Shown here: in pieces, positions 51,193 through 64,000 of the stretch
Layout of the letters: each line of letters starts with the position of its first letter
Numbering within the stretch: the first letter of the stretch is position 1
Source: Xestospongia muta
Lineage: Eukaryota > Porifera > Demospongiae > Haplosclerida > Petrosiidae
Reading direction: 5' to 3'
Assembly (NCBI GenBank): GCA_963693285.1
Contig: OY848919.1
Location: 11,589,461-11,653,460, forward strand
Length of the DNA stretch: 64,000 nt
The notes under the pieces: model-generated
Database searches by the model: none
What the model was told of the DNA's origin: nothing
Seen by the model: only the letters and a program-made list of their open reading frames with translations
Program-made: the position numbers and the translations under genes

Positions 51193-54100
51193 CTAAAACA
51201 TGAGTTCATGTGTACTGATAAGGTAGGCCAATAGTGTGAGAGAATGATTTGGTTTGAGTCCTTCAAATAGTGCTGAACCAAACATACGATTGAGATCACT
51301 GACTTCAAGTTTGTGCTTACGATTAGGGATGTCCTCCTCTTCAAGAGCCTAGAGAACAAGAGTTAGTAGAGCTTTAAATTGAATTTATTACTACATCAAT
51401 AATTACATGAATGAGATATCATTTACACTAAGTTCAAGTTGGGGCTAGTGCTGTATTTTTACTTATAGCTATTTGTTATTTTCATTTGTCTATGATGAAC
51501 TTGTTTGTTTCTTGTTCTTATCAATTAGTTTGTTATTCTACTATATTTGTTTATTCCCCTACTCTCTGTCAGACTGTATTAGTATATACTGGTAAACAAC
51601 AATGACTGTCTATTTTGTTTTAATAAACTGTATTGCCCCTCCTTTGTTGATGCATTTATAAAATGTATCTTGGACTATGCATTTATAATCTTAGTGAAAA
51701 ATATATTGGATTGTGTATCATTGAGATGTGCAGCCCTTACCTTGGAGAAGACTCTTAGAAACATTTGTAATATATGAAGTGACTCATCAGGAAGATGATG
51801 TAGTTTAGATTGTATATCTCTTACTGGACTACTTTTCTTCACTTGTTGACTGATCTCCTATGAAGCACAATGTAAGTTTTAATATCTACCATATTTAGTT
51901 TGAATACCTTGGCTATTTCTGACGGTACTAAATGTCCCAGTTTTCCATCTGTTAGTAATGACTTAAGCATACACAGAGCACTGCTAGGATTAGTGAGTGC
52001 TGAGAGATCAGGTCTCTGTAAGAGTGAGAGGATAGCGATAAAATGTAGGTTGTTAGCAGTTGCTCTCTCTCTCTCTCTCTCAACTCACTTGTCCTTCTTC
52101 TATCTCTTGTAACCAGCCCTTCATTATTCCAAGATCAGTCGATAGCTTAAACACATTTTTATCAAGAGGAGTTGGGTACTCTATTAGAAAATCCAGACAA
52201 TATTCAGCAGCTTTTAGTGATGGCATATACGACACCGGTTTGGCTATAGAAGAATATAAATACTTTCTACTTTATAAACTAAATGTAACATACCTCTCAA
52301 TCGTACTTCATCAATAACTTGATTAAGACTACCCAGCCAGTCCTCCAGCTCCTAAAAAGAGACAAATACATTTATAAAGGACATGTAAATAACAATTAAC
52401 ATTGGTAAATATTAGTAGATAAAGTATCACTTTACCAACATTATTATGGAGATAGTATGATGGCTGGTCTACTTACCATTCTAGACTGACATCCTAAGAC
52501 AATACTTGTCTCATAACGCATTAGTATTGCAAGACATTGTAGTTGGTTCTTTTCTCCAACAGGTATGGCCTTTACCATACGATTAATAGGTATCTCACCC
52601 AATGGACGACTCACCTAGCAAGATAAAATATATTTATTAATAAATATATCCGTTGATTTATCAATTTAACAATCCACTAAGCAATTTAACTGTTCATCAT
52701 TCATCCATCATTTCAAGATTGCGCTCAATTTATACATCTTCCATCCATCTTATCTAACTTACTCTACTAGGACTATCGGAGGACTCATAGTACAAGAGTC
52801 CATCTTCCACTAATTGAAAATATCGTGGTTTCCAGTCAGTAATTGAGCTAGAGCTGGATTCCTTTAGCAAAATACCTTGTTTACCAATTCCCTATAACAA
52901 TACCAAACACTATTAATTTATATTACAGACTATGACATTATGACATATATAAATTTATGTATAGTTTTCCACAAGTCTAACTAAACAATACAAGGTCATA
53001 CATAATATTACTGCATGTAGATTATCTATACACATAATACTAAAATTAATAATACATAAGTTGTCTCCATAATATGTCCTAGATATTATATACTGATACA
53101 ATATATTATTAGTGCAATAAAACATTGTGTACTATATAGGTGACCTAGTCTAACAAAGACGTCTTATTATGCAAACAAATTTCAAATGAATGTTTGTGTA
53201 TAAACAGTTGCTACACAACCATCTTAAACAGGAAGTCCACATAATTTGATATGCAGGAAGGACAATCATTGTACTTTTTACAAACTAACTTTCATGACCT
53301 TCGTATTCAAGGTGGCCATGTAGCAGCAACTATTATATACAACCATTCATTCAATTTTTTTGTGCAATAACACTCCTTTTGTTAGAATCGGTCATGTATT
53401 GTGGTGACTTACAGTGAATTCTTGTCCATCTTCTGGTATACAAAATGTACCTCCAGTTACTGCTAAATGGGATTCTTCTCCCATTACTGCTTTTGTCTTC
53501 CTTTGAACAACAGGTGAACGAGATCGGTTTGGAGGTTTATAACGAAGTTGTTCTCTTTGTTGACTGACTGTCCATCTATAGTGTATGAATTAATGTGAAT
53601 ATGAATAAATAAATAAATGATAAACGGATGATTAAGAATTATTTGGTTGCTTGGAAATATGTATGTCTGTGTATGTTTAACTAATGACTACATTAACATA
53701 ATGAGGACACATGCATAATATATTATAGTATTACCATATTGTCATACTGAGTAATACTGAGTAATACTGAGTAATACTGAGTAATACTGATATTATACAT
53801 CAAAAAGTATAATATGATGCCTATATACAAGTATTGTATACAATAAAATAGGTGTTAATTAAAACATTGGCATCAGTTAAGATACCTTAAGTATACACTA
53901 TATTATACACATATTATACACATGTTATAACATTATACACCTATAAATCATGTTATTATGACATTATCAGTTATTTTACATGTAAACACAATCACACAAC
54001 TATGAATACACTTAATGATGTAATCAAACAACATGAAAGCATGATTCATGAATTATTCATGAGTTAAATAATCTACAAGTGAGTAAGTAGGTATACAATA

Positions 54101-56046
54101 ATGATATTAATTAATATTGTAGTGTACTATAGGCTTGGTTTATGAGAGCAGCTGTCAATGTTATCATTGTTGTAATACAAACTGAGGCTACTATTAAACA
54201 TTCAAACAATGAACAAATGAAGTGTTACTATAAATAGCATATGAGCATACATCATAACATTACTATAAATAACACAAAGCATAAGTTGTAAATTGTAATT
54301 AAGAAGCCCTTATTACAGGGGCTGACTCGTTCACCTTCGATCTCCTAATTGGGAATTTTCTTGACGATGAGATGGAAAGGGCTTACGAGGATGACCTCCA
54401 CGTAAATCCATATCTGAATGAGATGAGGTAAACCCTTTAGGTTTATTAGAAGGAGGAGGAGGGGCGGGTCGATCAGGTGGTCCTCCAATGCTTCCACCTG
54501 GTTTCCGTTTTTGACGAGGGGGTGGAACTGGGGGTGGAGTCTTCTTTTTGGCTCCATCTACATGTTCTTGCTTGGATACCAATTGAGGGGAATGAGCTGG
54601 ACTTTTACGAGGACGGGAGATTATCATAGGAGGTGGTAGAGGATCTTGTGAGGAAGAGGCAGCTCTTGTGGGTAATTGAGGGGAGGAGCCAGGTACATAT
54701 GGTTTAGGCGAGTTTGAACCTTTTGCAGAAAACTGAGGAGAGGAGCTAAGAGGTTGTGGAGAGTTGGTTCCTTTGTTAAACTGAGGAGAAGCCATTCTGT
54801 TTAGTTGAGGAGAAGAACCACCTATAACGTAAGGAGGAGGAACCTTTGGTTTGGTTAATTCATTTGAAGTGGATGACCCATTCTTTGTACGTGGTTGAAC
54901 ATCAATGCCCCAACTTGGCTTTTTCAATGGTTGTGGTTTTGCTTTAATGGGTGGTGGCTCGGGACTGGGGACCCATTCACGCAGGTTCCATGATTCGTCT
55001 TCAGCAAACAGTTTTCCATCAATGGGACGGGTAACATCTTCTGGTTCTTCTGTTATATCTACCTCTTCATCTGTTCCATCTAATTCCTCATCGTCAAGTA
55101 ATTCGTCATCAGTGTCTGGTTTGTAATCAGATATTTTAATGGTGACAACCTCTTTAGATAAAGTAGGTGTTGGAGGCTTAATAATCTCATAATCCACATC
55201 AATACCCATTTGAACCTCGGTGAGTGTTGCATAACTGTGCTCAGCTGAGCACTCATCAAATTCTTTCAAATTGTTCAATAAGTCTTCCATACTGCTACTC
55301 TCTTTTGTTCGAGTAAGACTACTTTCTTCAGGTTTCTCTTCTGGTGATTTGCTTCGAACACGTTCTCTTGTTGGCTCTGGAGTCAAACTTTCAACTTCTT
55401 CTGACACAATTTCCTCTACGTCAACATTCTGAGCTCTAATAATCTGATCCAGTTTAGCTGCTTGGGTAGGATGGGTTTTAGCAAATGGAGGTGGACGTGG
55501 TGGTGGTGGACGTCTCTTTTGTTCAGCTCCACCCAATTTAGGACTACCATTCTGTCCAGTTCGCTTGTAGTTCATTTGTGGCAATGGACGACTTTGTGGG
55601 TCTGGTGAGGGAGATTCAGATGGAGGCGTTGCTACCTTGTGGGTAGAATCTTCCCCAAGTACCTTAGGCCTCACAATATGTTGCTTATATTTTGACTTGT
55701 GTTCTGCCTTGGATGGTTTGGCTGGATCGGGTGATTCTGGTTTTCCTTCTTCCTCTTCAAAGACAGTGAGGTTATTGTAACCGCTTCTCTTGTTCTTTTT
55801 CTTTTGAAACAAAGCACTCACTCGATTCTTATCACTACTTGTTAGTTGAGAACTAAAGTCTGGAACACTCATTCCGCGTTTCTTTAATTTACTAATTAAA
55901 TTAGGACCAGAATGTCCTAGAGCATCACTAGTTTGACGAGAGACATGTCGATGTTCCTCTAAAGAAGGAAATAATTATTACTTTAAAAACTATTACACAT
56001 GTATGACGTTCTTTATTCCTCCATTCTCTCACTAGCTCCTTCTCTC

Positions 56047-56091
<45 letters not shown>

Positions 56092-59000
56092 CTCTCTTCC
56101 ATTGTCTCTTACCTTCAAGTTCTTCCTCAGGTTCCTGTTGCTTTTTGTTTCCTCTTTTCATTACTTCAAGGAGACGAATTCCTTCCTCTTTGCTTTGAAT
56201 TTCTTCAACAAAACTTGCCGGAAATGATCCAGTCTTATCTCCTGTGCTACCTTCCCACCAACCATCACCTCCTTTCTCAATTATCTAGGAGTAGAAGAAA
56301 AAATAATATATATCATAATAGGTCACTGTGGTAAGTACTGATGTTTACTAGTTTAGAGCTTACTAATGTAGCTATCCTAGGTCACTGTGGTAAGTACTGA
56401 TGTTTACTAGTCTACAGTTTAGTAATAATAGCTATCCTAGGTCACTATGGTAAGTACTGATGTTCACTAGTTTAGAGCTTACTAATGTAGCTATCCTAGG
56501 TCACTGTGGTAAGTACTGATGTTCACTAGTTTAGAGCTTACTAATGTAGCTATCCTAGGTCACTGTGGTAAGTACTGATGTTTACTAGTCTACAGTTTAG
56601 TAATAATAGCTATCCTAGGTCACTATGGTAAGTACTGATGTTCACTAGTTTAGAGCTTACTAATGTAGCTATCCTAGGTCACTGTGGTAAGTACTGATGT
56701 TCACTAGTCTAGAGCTTACTAATGTAGCTATCCTAGGTCACTGTGGTAAATACTGATGTTCACTAGTCTAGAGCTTACTAATGCTAGCTATCTTAGGTCA
56801 CTGTGGTAAGTACTGGTGTTCACTAGTCTAGAGCTTACTAATGGTAGATACCCTAGGTCAGCGTAGTTCTGAAATTTATTAATCTAGATCTACTAATGGT
56901 AAATAACCTCCTCTAGTAAGTAGATTGTAATATACACTATTAAAACATACCTCAATAACATCACCTTCATCAAAAGCAAGGTTAGATTCATCACCAAGTG
57001 TATCATATTCATATAGAGCCACAGCTATAGGTCTATAGACAAAACGATCAAATAATGTTAAAATCAACTTAAGAATATCGTCATAGCAACGATACATGTA
57101 TACATGTTGTATGTCCTTACCCTTTAACTTGTGACCAATCTAGATCATATATCTTCAGTCTCTTTTGTCTCCTTTCGCCTTTTCTTATCTCACGAATTTC
57201 CTCCTCAGTTGGCTCAAATCTGTAAATGAATATGGACATATATGATGGTTTGTGTTTGGGTGTGTGTGTGTGTGTGTCTGTGTGTGTGTGTGTGGGTGAG
57301 AGAGAAAGACTCACCTGTTAAATAAGAAAAATGGCAGAGGACTTTGAGGATTGATAACAACACTATCAGATAGTTCAACTTGTCCCTGATTAAACTGGAT
57401 ATTCTCGTAAGGCAAACCAGTTCTACTAGCTAAATCTTGTTTGACATCTTTAACTGTGGTTGTCTTAAGTACCATTAAACTAAGTTCCGTGCCTCGAGAG
57501 ATCTAAAAATCAGAAAAATAAAAAGTTAATTAAGCTTCCTTTATGGTATGTAACTGTACGATGACACAAATATTTATCCTAAAAAACAATTACTTTTATT
57601 TGTTGCCCTTGAAAATTGTATGTAACAATTCAAGAACATACAAAGAGCAATAACCAGATACAAATGTAACACTTGGTCTAAAACTGTTTGTTCCAAGTGA
57701 ATGTTTTTAAGAAGCTTTCAACATCTTATTTAGTGACAGGTAGCCTAATATTAACAGAATGTATTCATTTTATTGATTGAAGGGGCTACTGGAGTAATCA
57801 CTAAATTTGTACAAGTTTATAGTAATAATAAGTATGTTATAAACAGAATAATCAAAAAAGTTAATTAATATTGATATTAATAAAATATAGATGAACACTG
57901 ATTAATTACTAATTTAATAAATACACTTATTATAAGGTTCTTACATGTAATGATCACAATGTCATCTGTTTAAAAAATATATTATCAAGGTTAATTTATT
58001 TATGCAGAAAAAGGTTAAAAACAAACACAAAGTTTCAGCTGCCTATATTAGTGTAATCATTACTAGTTATAAAAAGTTATAAATAGTTATGACCCACAAT
58101 AGAATGGTAAACAGTAGAGTATATAATTAAAGCAGTGTAACAATAACGGCTGTTAACATCTACCCACTTCTGAATAACTTCATAAGCAATTTTTGAGAGG
58201 GATTATAATCCCTAAATATTCAGTTATTCTGAATCTCACCATACATGTATTGCTATGGTTATGACATTTAATAATAGTTACTACAATGAATGAAGTGAAC
58301 AGGCAAAGAACATATAAATTAAATAGTCTGTTTTGTGTTTTGTGTATGTCACAACATCTACATGCAATCACAAACATTATAGACAATAGATGAACAACAG
58401 CAAACAGTACTAATAAACATGATCTACAAATTACTAAAACATCATCACTTATTTACTTAATTTTAAGGGACATTGTCCCTCTCAAAAATTTGTTAAAATT
58501 TCGCAAATGCAGATCCCAACATGTGTGACTGAAACACACTCTCTCATTTATATACTATACTTGTCACTCATCCTCTTGTGGGTCTGTAACAATTTATTAG
58601 TATAGACCTTAAATTAAATTTACATAAAAAAGGTTCAGCTGATATTTGTATGCTGTAAGTACATTATTGTGGTCACAACTCTTATAGACAATGAATAATA
58701 CAAAGTACAAAATCAAGAAAGCGTAAAAAGAGTCTGTCCTCTTTACAAGACTTGTTAATAATTATGTATGAGGCAATTAATATACCAATAAATATATTAT
58801 TGTGGTTACAATAATTATAAATTTTTACAGACCCACAAGAGGGTGAGTGACCAAAAGAGTATATAAAAAGTTATAAATAGTTATGACCCACAATAGAATG
58901 GTAAACAGTAGAGTATATAATTAAGGCAGTGTAACAACAATGACTGCTATTGAACAATAACTTTATAAGCAATTTTTGAGAGGGATTATAATCCCTAAAT

Positions 59001-62000
59001 ATTTAGTTATTCTGAATCACCATTGCAATAGGCCCACATGCACTACTCTTGCCAGCTAGGGGTGGAGTTTTAATAATTGCAGTAACCTCAAAATTTATTC
59101 CGCAAAATGATTCTGTTACAACAATCATCTAAATTTTTTTTTAGTTCATTGAAAAAGTAACGCTCTACGGTAGTCTGTTTTGGGTTATTTGTATGTCACA
59201 ACTACTACATGCGATCACAAACATTATAGATAATGAATGAACAACAGCATACAGTATACATAAATATGATGTACAAATACAGAAAAACATCACTTGTTTA
59301 CTTAAATTTAAGGGACATTGTCCCTCTCAAAAATTTGTTAAACTTTTAAAGATCCATAATATGCATGACTAGAACACACTCTCTCATTTATATACTAGAC
59401 TTGTCCTCATCCTCTTGTGGGTCTGTAACAATTTATTAGTATAGACCTTTAAATTAAATTTACATAAAAAGGTTCAGCTGATATTTGTATGCTGTAAGTA
59501 CATCATTGTGGTCACAACTCTTATAGACAATGAATAATACGGAGTACAAAATCAAGATAGCGTAAAAAGAGTCTGTCTTCTTTACAAGACATTATGTATG
59601 AGGCAATTAATATGCCAATAAATACATTATTGTGGTCATAATAATTAAAATTTTTTACAGACCCACAAGAGGGTGAGTGACCAAAAGAGTATATAAATAA
59701 TAGCAGGATGTGTTTCGTTGACGCTGAAGTAGAGCTATGTTATTAATTAAAAGGCTTTAACAAATTTTTGAGAGGGATAACGTCCCTTAAAATTAAATGA
59801 ACAACTTATAGTAAAGCATATTTGAAGAGTTGGGATGTGTTTCCGTGACTTAAATTATATTCATTTACACATAAAGTAATAAAACAGTTTCAGCTGACAT
59901 TTGTATGCTACGAGTACATCATCGTGGTCACAACTCTTATAGACAATGAATGAATACCAAGTACAAAATGAAGGTAGCATAATTCTATCTCCTTTACAAG
60001 ACTTGCCAATAAGTATATTATATACCAATTATATTATTGTGCTCACAATAATTATAAATTTTTACAGTCCCACAAGAGGATGAGTGCCCAGTAGAGTATA
60101 TTAAAAAACAGAGTGTGTTTCAGCAATGGTAACGTGGTCAAATTAAACTCAAATTTTTGAGAGGGATTAACGCCTTAAAATTAAATAAACAGGTTATGGT
60201 TGAACAGCAACATAAATTTTTCATTTCATTTTAAGAGATATTATCCCTCTCAAAAAATTGCTTAAACTTTTATTTAACAATGTCGCTCTAGTCTTGTGTG
60301 ACTGAAACAGACTCTCTCTCTCTCATCATCCTCTTGTGGGTCTATAACAATTTAAAGTATAGACCTCAAAATTAAATAAAGAAGTTACAATGCTTGGTAT
60401 GGCATATTCATCTGCACATAACGTAAACAAGTACAAAAACAAGGTTGTCCTCTTTACAAGACTTACAATAATTATGTATGAGGCAATTTATATGCCAATA
60501 AATACATTATTGTGGTCATAATAATTAAAAATTTTTACAGACCCACAAGAGGGTGAGTGACCAATAGAGTATATAAATAATAACAGCATATGTTTCACTG
60601 ATGCAGAAGTATCGAGCAATGTTGTTAATTAAAAATTTTTAACAAATTTTTGAGAGGGATAACGTCCCTTAAATTAAATAAACAAGTTTTAGTGTTGCAC
60701 ATCCTAAAATCATATTCAAAGAAGTTAAGATGCATTTCCATGACTTAAATTATATTCATTTAGACATAAAGTAATAAAAAAGTTTCTTTGTATGCCATAA
60801 ACACATTATTGTGGTCACAACACCTATAAATCGTTATTGACCCACAAGAAGATGAATAACAGTAGAATATATACCTAAAATCATATTCAAATTAAGATGC
60901 ATTTCCATGACTTAAATTAATTCATTTACACATAAAGTAATAAAAAAGGTTTCAGGTGACATTTGTATGCCATAAATACATTATTGTGGTCACAACACTT
61001 ATAAATCGTTATTGACCCACAAGAAGATGAATAACAGTAGAATATATACCTAAAATCATATTCAAATTAAGATGCATTCCATGACTTAAATTAATTCATT
61101 TACACATAAAGTAATAAAAAAGGTTTCAGCTGACATTTGTATGCTATAAATACATTATTGTGGTCACAACACTTATAAATCATTATTGACCCACAAGAAG
61201 ATGAATAACAGTAGAATATATAAAGTAAAGAGAAGCAATTTACTTCAGTCTTTTTCCAGATTTTGATAACTTTGAAAAGTTTTCGAAAAATTTTTGAAAG
61301 GGATAGCATCCCTAAATTTTAAGTTAAGACTTGATATATGTGTGCATGCTGGGGGATACACTATAAAAATTCATTATTGTTGTCATAACAGGCCCACAAT
61401 AGGATGAGTAACTAGTAGATTATATAAACATTATATAGTACGATTAACAGTGTATCTGAGGACAGTACTTTTAAAGGCTACAAACTAAATTTTTGCAAAG
61501 GGACTGTTATATCCCTAAATGTTATCTATTTTTAAATCTATTTTTTAGCAAATAATTTGTGTTTTGGTAACAAAACATAGTATACAAAACAATTATAGAC
61601 TTGTCTGGGTGCTTTACTTGCCAAGTGATTTTAATACTAATAAAACAGGGTTAACAAATGATCCTGTAAATGTTATGGACGATACTGAACTTCATAATGA
61701 AACATCACTTGAGCTACAGAGATTGCATCACTAGGAGCAGTGTCTGAGAGACAGATAGCTATAAAATACTAGAAATATAGGTAGAGGAACAAGCTATATA
61801 GCTTCAAGCACATCAGTCATATCCATTGTCATAGTTAGGATTAATAAGATTCATAGGTTGATATTTGCATTGGTCCGTTAAAGGATACAGTTTAATTTCG
61901 TTTGCGATTTTAATTGTTGTATATATACAACAATTAAAATCGCAAACGAAATTAAACTGTATCCTTTAACGGACCAATGAAAACATGGACAGTGAATGGG

Positions 62001-63600
62001 ATATAGAAATATGCTTAAGTAGTCCAATACAATTATAGATTTAAAAGTGGTTATTTGTCATTATACTCTGTCCAATTTGAGGATCTCCTACATGACATTA
62101 CTACATAATTAGCATGTCCTTTAATTCACTGTTAATACAACAAATAAATAAAGAAAAAAAAATAACCTTATAATTACTTTAATATTGTTGTTATAAGGGA
62201 TTGTATTTTGCCAAATATGGGGACTGGTAAGGTGGAAAAACTATGATACTGCTCAAAGACGTTTCACAAAACCTTCAAGCCTCAACTAGTTGTGCCCATT
62301 TTGAAACGCTCACAGTAGCAATTTAATTGTTGGTCATAATGTGTGTTAATTTGATTGGTCAGCTTCAAAAGTATCACACAATAAATAAAATAATATACCA
62401 AGAATATATATTATGTGGCTTAAAAATGTATTTATTATTTATAGGCGGGTGTGTGAGCCCGATGAACTAGACTACACAGGTTGATACTGTACCACACACA
62501 CACACACACACAAAGTGAAAATATTATCCTATAATTGTCTTGGAAGACATTGATTTCATAATGAAACAGTGAGTAGAGCTATAATGATATAAAATTCACA
62601 ACACTATAAAGACCATACCAGAGAACCAAACTAGAGAAAGCTTTAATCATTGTTCTATAAATTAGCAGCACTAATAGTAACAGAACACTAGAAATATAAA
62701 AGGCAGAAGAAAGCAACCTAGCAAGAAGTTACTGTCAATAAAATTCAATGGTTGTTATATGCATCAGTGGCTAAAGGAAAGGTGGCATAATCCTTTATTG
62801 GGTAATATGTTATATAACAGTATGCATGTGTGGACCAAGGCTTGCCAAACTTGCCTCAAAATGTTAATTTTTGCTTCAAATAGGGAACAAGGTCCCTCCC
62901 AAAAATTACTTAATAAAAGAACAACGTATTTATTTGTACCTAACTTCGACACCTATACATAACAGTTCTCACCGCTTGTGTTATATAGCTACATGGGTTC
63001 TCAACCATTTGTGGGTTTGGTGAATAGTAACCATAATTATATTCACGAGGTAGTTAGCATCTGCTATAATTATTGTTATTATTGGATTGTGGTTAACACA
63101 GCATAGAACATACAATGGGTTGACTACTAGCTGAATATAAGTTGAATGCAATTTTATTAACCCTTTTATGATACAATATGCTAGATGTAAAAAATTTTTG
63201 AGAAGAAAACTTTCCTTTACATTTAAAACAAATCATTAACTAAAATAAGAGCTATCATTAAGAGAGGATTTTCAACTAATTTCATTAAATACGGAAGCCC
63301 AGTGGAAGCAGTTTGAGATAAGTATATTTTAATACAGATATGTCCCTCGTATACCCTAAACAGTAGTTGCTAATGTTGTAGTGTGAGGTTCAGACCGTCC
63401 CCCACAGGGTTTCTGTAATTAACAACAAAGAGTGCAAGAGACTGAAAACTATTAAATTCTGTGTGTCATGTTCTATGGCTCGGTAGATCATTATAACCAC
63501 ACCTATTTATGATGACATAATGACTCACCGGTTGTTGTGTCTTCTGATCAACTGCCACACTAGTACAAACGTTACAACAAATCTCATACTCCTGTTTTGG
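51193..63600 (-). CDS. SH3 / proline-rich / PH / RhoGAP-like signalling protein (5' end beyond window)
   Basis: Fourteen exons (high to low): 63600-63529, 57502-57315, 57219-57121, 57032-56951, 56284-56113, 55958-54335, 53575-53413, 52891-52763, 52614-52477, 52351-52294, 52243-52089, 52015-51908, 51857-51741, 51348-51193; 3261 nt, 1086 residues plus stop. N-terminal ~60 residues after NVCTSVAVDQKTQQP look ubiquitin-like (ELSLMVLKTTTVKDVKQDL...), a weak call. SH3: AVALYEYD, GDGWWEG, GSFPASFV (residues ~120-180). The 541-codon exon is acidic and proline-rich with PPPPRPPP and PPPVPPPRQKRK ligands and repeated SSPQ motifs. PH: GILLKESSS, WKPRYFQLVEDGLLYY through ELEDWLGSL (~800-905). RhoGAP-like: SLKAAEYCLDFLIEY to DLNRMFGSALFEGL (~910-1080), with LPDESLHILQMFLRVFSK. 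RhoGAPs stimulate GTP hydrolysis by Rho-family GTPases. Here the finger motif reads NVFKLST, with Lys where GIFRxSG has Arg, so catalysis may be lost. The order resembles ARHGAP9/12/15/27, but without a WW domain. Confidence 0.85.
53753..53790. repeat. Short 10-bp tandem repeat (tgagtaatac)n
   Basis: About four direct copies of a ten-base unit in the intron between the proline-rich exon and the next exon. The surrounding intron (53576-54334) shows no other feature. Confidence 0.85.
56320..56875. repeat. ~59-bp minisatellite, about nine units (reverse orientation)
   Basis: Units read gctatcctaggtcactgtgg then taagtactgatgttcactag. They are the reverse complement of the families at 24823 and 63675. 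They lie between the two SH3-coding exons. Subtypes alternate (tctacagtttagtaataata and tttagagcttactaatgta), indicating multi-unit expansion. Confidence 0.92.
60690..61220. repeat. ~176-bp tandem repeat, three copies
   Basis: attgacccacaagaagatga recurs near 60837, 61012 and 61188, with the same intervening sequence including gcattcc/atgacttaaatt and tattgtggtcacaac. It is derived from the inner part of the surrounding fold-back family. Confidence 0.85.
61868..61979. repeat. Perfect 112-bp palindrome
   Basis: Every base from 61868 to 61923 pairs with 61924-61979, with no spacer; the centre is atatat. It lies inside the large intron of the SH3/RhoGAP-like gene. It may be a mobile element end-to-end fusion, a hairpin RNA source or an assembly fold-back artefact. 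Confidence 0.95.
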
Positions 63601-63674
63601 CTAAGAAAAAAGAAGAGAAAAAATAAAAAAAAATTAAAAATTGTTATCATTTTGACTACATTTCTGGTTACAAT

Positions 63675-64000
63675 TAGACTAGTGAACATCAGTACTTACC
63701 ACAGTGACCTAGGATAGCTACATTAGTAAGGTCTAGACTAGTGAACATCAATACTTACCACTGTGACCTAGGATAGCTACCATTAGTAAGCTCTAGACTA
63801 GTGAACATCAGTACTTACCACTGTGACCTAGGATAGCTACATTAGTAAGCTCTAGACTAGTGAACATCAATACTTACCACTGTGACCTAGGATAGCTACC
63901 ATTAGTAACCTCTAAACTAGTGAACATCAGTACTTACCACAGTGACCTAGGATAGCTACCATTATCAGTATTTACCACTGTGACCTAGGATAGCTACATT
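63675..64000. repeat. ~60-bp minisatellite running off the window
   Basis: Five to six units of gtgaacatcagtacttacca...ctaggatagctac(c)attagtaag, the same family as 24823-25510 and 56320-56875. It lies just upstream of the most 5' exon visible for the SH3/RhoGAP-like gene. Confidence 0.92.

Larger units (their letters stand above)
57503..63528. repeat. 6-kb intron built from fold-back (MITE-like) elements
   Basis: Arms beginning ttaagggacattgtccctct and ending in the inverse (agagggataacgtcccttaa) bracket ~450-490-base elements: 59307-59792 and 60229-60675 are the clearest. Related ends lie near 58189, 58463, 58975, 61290 and 62890. Inner arms (cctcttgtgggtct and agacccacaagagg) are also inverted, so each element can fold into a nested hairpin. 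No exon is supported inside. Confidence 0.8.

Noticed and set aside
54905..55126. Ser-rich open frame on the plus strand, opposite the proline-rich exon
   Set aside because: Shadow of the 541-codon minus-strand exon, which has splice and domain support.
62759..62962. Overlapping ~65-codon frames on both strands at the right of the large intron
   Set aside because: They overlap a fold-back element terminus and show no recognisable domain.

Overview
This window looks like demosponge genomic DNA, and the gene style fits Amphimedon queenslandica. It is AT-rich and draft-quality, with a 200-base N gap at 42339-42538. Genes are packed closely and split into many small exons, with GT..AG introns often of 50-100 bases. 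The species is inferred, partly because the leftmost gene carries a ~220-residue module that I associate with sponge predicted proteins. All exon models were built by hand from splice consensus, phase continuity and protein similarity. For each multi-exon model the exon lengths sum to a multiple of three.

Left (1-5664, minus): an incomplete 20-exon gene of at least 1318 codons. It has an N-terminal Death domain, two CARD-like helical domains each followed by the ~220-residue module, a coiled coil, a HELZ-type CCCH zinc finger, and then what looks like the start of a MOV10/HELZ-type SF1 helicase that runs off the window. A 298-base MITE with 23-base terminal inverted repeats sits against its 5' end.

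Centre-left (6505-29214): five single-coding-exon kynurenine 3-monooxygenase (KMO) genes in tandem on the plus strand. A three-exon minus-strand NDUFA2 gene (complex I) lies between KMO1 and KMO2. KMO2, KMO3, KMO4 and KMO5 are each followed by a copy of an ankyrin-DHHC palmitoyltransferase gene related to ZDHHC17/13. Only the last copy (24141-29214) is intact; the first three are decayed pseudogenes. The cluster therefore grew by repeated duplication of a [KMO + ZDHHC] unit. KMO5 shares a 94-base identical patch with KMO2, which suggests gene conversion.

Centre (30524-42862): a 12-exon gene whose spliced product joins an EGF-like ectodomain, seven membrane segments resembling TOM1/THH1/GPR137-type proteins, and a C-terminal RING-CH (MARCH-type) ubiquitin-ligase domain.

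Centre-right: about 6.4 kb of repeat-rich intergenic DNA with a second copy of an 8-bp-TSD MITE. It is followed by a small seven-exon gene (49288-50321) encoding a signal peptide, an eight-cysteine ASABF/mollusc-like defensin domain, a Calx-beta domain and a GPI-anchor-like tail.

Right (51193-63600, minus): an incomplete gene for an SH3 - proline-rich - PH - RhoGAP-like protein. The usual RhoGAP arginine finger appears to be lysine. Its ~6-kb intron is packed with fold-back elements, including a perfect 112-base palindrome.

Several genes suggest self-defence or signalling: a Death-fold protein leading into a predicted RNA helicase, a surface defensin fusion, a receptor-like E3 ligase, and an expanded kynurenine pathway enzyme. 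There is no evidence that they act together. Repeats are abundant: CT arrays that form polypyrimidine tracts of acceptors, a ~58-60-base minisatellite family at three loci, and several MITE families.
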